NCBI RefSeq assembly: GCF_004114935.1
Contig: NZ_CP022221.1
Coordinates: 6,593,001 to 6,657,000 of the forward strand
Length of the DNA: 64,000 nt
From: Bradyrhizobium zhanjiangense
GTDB taxonomy: Bacteria; Pseudomonadota; Alphaproteobacteria; Rhizobiales; Xanthobacteraceae
Direction: 5' to 3'
The notes under the pieces: generated by a model
The model's input: only the letters and a program-made list of their open reading frames with translations
What the model was told of the DNA's origin: nothing
Database searches by the model: none
Part shown: piece after piece, positions 62,105 to 64,000 of the stretch
Numbering within the stretch: the stretch's first letter is position 1
Layout of the letters: the number at the start of each line of letters is the position of its first letter
Made by a program: the position numbers and the translations under genes

Positions 62105-62983
62105 TCATTCGACCGGCAGCACGTCGACGGCGACGCCGAGCTTCTGTTTCGGCGAGCCGACGATGACGCCATCGACAGGCGAGACGTCGGAAAAGTCGCG
62201 TCCGACCGCGAGCACGATGTGGTCATTGGCGATCAGGAGATCATTGGTCGGATCGAAATCGACCCAGCCGAGCTCAGCCCCGCACCACAGCGACACCCAG
62301 GCGTGGGTGGCGTCCGCCCCTTGCAGGCGCGGCTGGCCCGGCGGCGGAATGGTACGCAAGTAGCCGCTGACATAGGCCGCGGGCAGACCGAGCCCGCGCA
62401 GCCCTGCGATCATCACATGGGCAAAATCCTGGCAAACGCCGTGGCGCTTATCGAAGACCTCGCCGAGCGGCGTCGAAATTACCGTCGCCTTGGGATCGTA
62501 GCGAAATTCGCTGCGGATGCGATGCATGAGATCGACCGCGCCTTTGAGGATGCCCGCGCCGGGCGCAAAGCTCACCGCCGCATAGGCGCTGACCGGACGC
62601 AGCACCGGCACCAGCGGGCTCGCGAAGACATAGCCGACCGGCGAGGACGGCCCGAGGCTCGTCGCCTCGAAGGCAACGTCGCGAATGGTCTCCCAGGGCG
62701 GGCTAGAGGCATCGCGCGCCGGCGGCTGTCGCGAGACGGACACACGCGAACGTGAATCGATCCTTAAGTTGCGGTGCGCAGCTTCGATCACCACGCTCTC
62801 GGTGAGCGTGCCGAAGAAATCGCGGCGGACATTGCGCTCGACCGGACGCGGTCGGATCTCGAGGTTGTGCGAGATCAGTTCCTGGCCATTGCCGCTTCTC
62901 GGCTCCAGCCGCAGCGTGCAGCGGGCGAAACTGACCGGATTCTCATATTCGTAAGTCGTGACGTGGCGGATGTCGTAGATCAC
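62105..62983 (-). CDS. Transglutaminase-like family protein
   Basis: This protein of about 292 residues has an N-terminal bacterial transglutaminase-associated beta domain (IYDIRHVTTYEYENPVSFAR) and a papain-like core. The core holds the catalytic Cys in HGVCQDFAHVM, His in DATHAWVSLW and Asp in WVDFDPTND. The GTG at 62983 overlaps the upstream alpha-E gene stop (GTGA), so the genes are coupled. The family is found next to circularly permuted ATP-grasp and alpha-E genes and probably makes or breaks amide bonds in a peptide-modification pathway of unknown product. Confidence 0.88.
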   Translation of the reverse strand: MIYDIRHVTTYEYENPVSFARCTLRLEPRSGNGQELISHNLEIRPRPVERNVRRDFFGTLTESVVIEAAHRNLRIDSRSRVSVSRQPPARDASSPPWETIRDVAFEATSLGPSSPVGYVFASPLVPVLRPVSAYAAVSFAPGAGILKGAVDLMHRIRSEFRYDPKATVISTPLGEVFDKRHGVCQDFAHVMIAGLRGLGLPAAYVSGYLRTIPPPGQPRLQGADATHAWVSLWCGAELGWVDFDPTNDLLIANDHIVLAVGRDFSDVSPVDGVIVGSPKQKLGVAVDVLPVE

Positions 62984-64000
62984 GCCAGCCCCGTCAGCTT
63001 TTCCGGCCGGCTGGCATTGGGGCCGTGCGGGAAGTAGTGCTGCCCGATCGCCTCGGCGAGGCTGAGCAGATCCTGCTCCAGCGCAAACAGCATCTTGACC
63101 TCGAGCTTCTCGGCCTCCGCGGTCGCAAGCATCGCCTGCATCGCCACCGCAAGCCGCTGCGGCTGCTCGATCAGGCCGTGCTCCTTCAGGCTCGGCAGCG
63201 CGGCGATGTGCTCGTTCAGCGCCGCCACCTGGAACGCCACCGAACGCGGATTGTAGGGATCGAGCACGGCGAGGTCGCGCACCGGCGCCAGGATCGGCGC
63301 CAGCAGATAGCGCGAGCGATAGGTGATCTGGCAATCCACCAGCGTCAGCAGGATGTCGAGATCCTCGTCGCCGGCCTCGTCGTAGGCGAATTGACGCGTG
63401 AAGCGCGTGGTGTTGATGGCGCGCTCGACGCGGCGGCCGACGTCGAGGAAGCGCCAGCCGGCGGCGCGGTTCATGTTCTCCTGCGCGAGGCCTGCAAAGC
63501 TCGCTAGCTCCTGCAAGGTCAGTTCGGCAGCGCTCAGCACGCTGTCATCGTCCTCGACCTCGTAGGCGAGCCGCTCGGTCATCTCGGTGATGACCTGCCA
63601 GGCATCGGGCGACAGGCGCTCGCGCAACGAGGTCGCGGTGCGCTGGGCCGCGCGGACCAGCGACAGTGCCGAGCCGAAACGCGCCTCGCTCTGCAACGCT
63701 TCGGCGACGATAGGTCCGGGCGCCGCGCGCGAGGTCTGCGAGATCGCCCCCCAGGCCACCAGCAGGCGCTGGATGCGTTCGGCCGATTGCAGCGAGGCCG
63801 CGGTGCCCTTGTTGGGCCCGCTCGGCGAGCCCAGCGCGCGCACCAGGCGCAGCGTCGCCTCGGCGCGTTCCAGATAACGGCCGAGCCAGAACAGATTGTC
63901 GGCGGCGCGGCTCGGCAGTACGCCGGCGATGCGGCGGATGCGCACCTTGTCGGTCGCCGGCAGCAGCGTCGCGGTCGAGACCTGCTTGTCCGATACGACC
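62980..64000 (-). CDS. Circularly permuted ATP-grasp / alpha-E protein, C-terminal part (cut by the window edge)
   Basis: At least 340 residues are seen, and the frame is still open at the right edge. The region VRIRRIAGVLPSRAADNLFW starts the alpha-E (DUF403) domain, with WLGRYLERAEATLRLVRAL as its family hallmark. Before it the frame reads VSDKQVSTATLLPATDK, which matches the junction after a type-2 circularly permuted ATP-grasp domain. So this is most likely a fused ATP-grasp/alpha-E protein of over 800 residues whose N-terminal part lies outside. The internal GTG at 63945 is not the likely start. It is coupled by GTGA to the transglutaminase gene. Confidence 0.82.
   Translation of the reverse strand, partial: VVSDKQVSTATLLPATDKVRIRRIAGVLPSRAADNLFWLGRYLERAEATLRLVRALGSPSGPNKGTAASLQSAERIQRLLVAWGAISQTSRAAPGPIVAEALQSEARFGSALSLVRAAQRTATSLRERLSPDAWQVITEMTERLAYEVEDDDSVLSAAELTLQELASFAGLAQENMNRAAGWRFLDVGRRVERAINTTRFTRQFAYDEAGDEDLDILLTLVDCQITYRSRYLLAPILAPVRDLAVLDPYNPRSVAFQVAALNEHIAALPSLKEHGLIEQPQRLAVAMQAMLATAEAEKLEVKMLFALEQDLLSLAEAIGQHYFPHGPNASRPEKLTGLA

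Overview
The window reads as chromosomal DNA of an alphaproteobacterium, most likely Bradyrhizobium or a close Nitrobacteraceae relative. The reasons are high GC throughout, an imuA-imuB-dnaE2 mutagenesis operon behind an alphaproteobacterial-type LexA box (GTTC-N7-GTTC), a full hopanoid locus with hpnP lying between eutB and eutC, and scattered palindromic intergenic repeats of the kind common in that genus. I see no rRNA, tRNA, CRISPR array, intact insertion sequence or phage. About 50 protein genes are supported; the last one runs off the right edge.

Layout. 0.1-8.2 kb: a metal-dependent hydrolase, a heavy-metal RND efflux pair, a CoA-transferase, a small membrane protein and a short-chain dehydrogenase. 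8.4-15.8 kb: an SOS mutagenesis module. dnaE2, imuB and imuA form one minus-strand operon, and a UdgX-type uracil-DNA-binding fusion protein is divergent from it across one LexA box. 15.9-22.1 kb: phosphate transporter, M20 amidohydrolase, GMC oxidoreductase, alpha/beta hydrolase and an ATC-hydrolase-like protein. 22.2-25.9 kb: a decayed LysR fragment, a MacAB-type efflux operon and a small secreted protein. 26.4-29.1 kb: a four-gene unit of Tat-type metallophosphoesterase, cupredoxin, ECF sigma factor and zinc-finger anti-sigma factor.

29.2-50.6 kb is a hopanoid region. It holds hpnO, a DUF2147 protein, hpnN, ispH-hpnH and the tightly coupled hpnC-hpnD-hpnE-shc-hpnG operon. Two small secreted proteins and a second RND/MMPL exporter follow, then eutB-hpnP-eutC. 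Together these supply squalene synthesis (HpnC/D/E), cyclisation (Shc), side-chain addition and processing (HpnH, HpnG, HpnO), export (HpnN) and C-2 methylation (HpnP). IspH feeds isoprenoid precursors.

50.9-64.0 kb is mixed: a chemoreceptor, a polytopic membrane protein, an acyl-CoA dehydrogenase that appears to start at CTG, a branched-chain amino acid type binding protein, an HdeD-like protein, a Rieske-FAD oxidoreductase, folE, an epoxide-hydrolase-like protein, an HD-domain protein, a transglutaminase, and the C-terminal part of an ATP-grasp/alpha-E protein.

The observations most worth follow-up are the shared SOS operator between UdgX and the mutasome, a palindromic repeat inserted in frame inside dnaE2, a hairpin module shared by two different repeat families, hpnP splitting eutB from eutC, and the sigma/anti-sigma/cupredoxin cassette.
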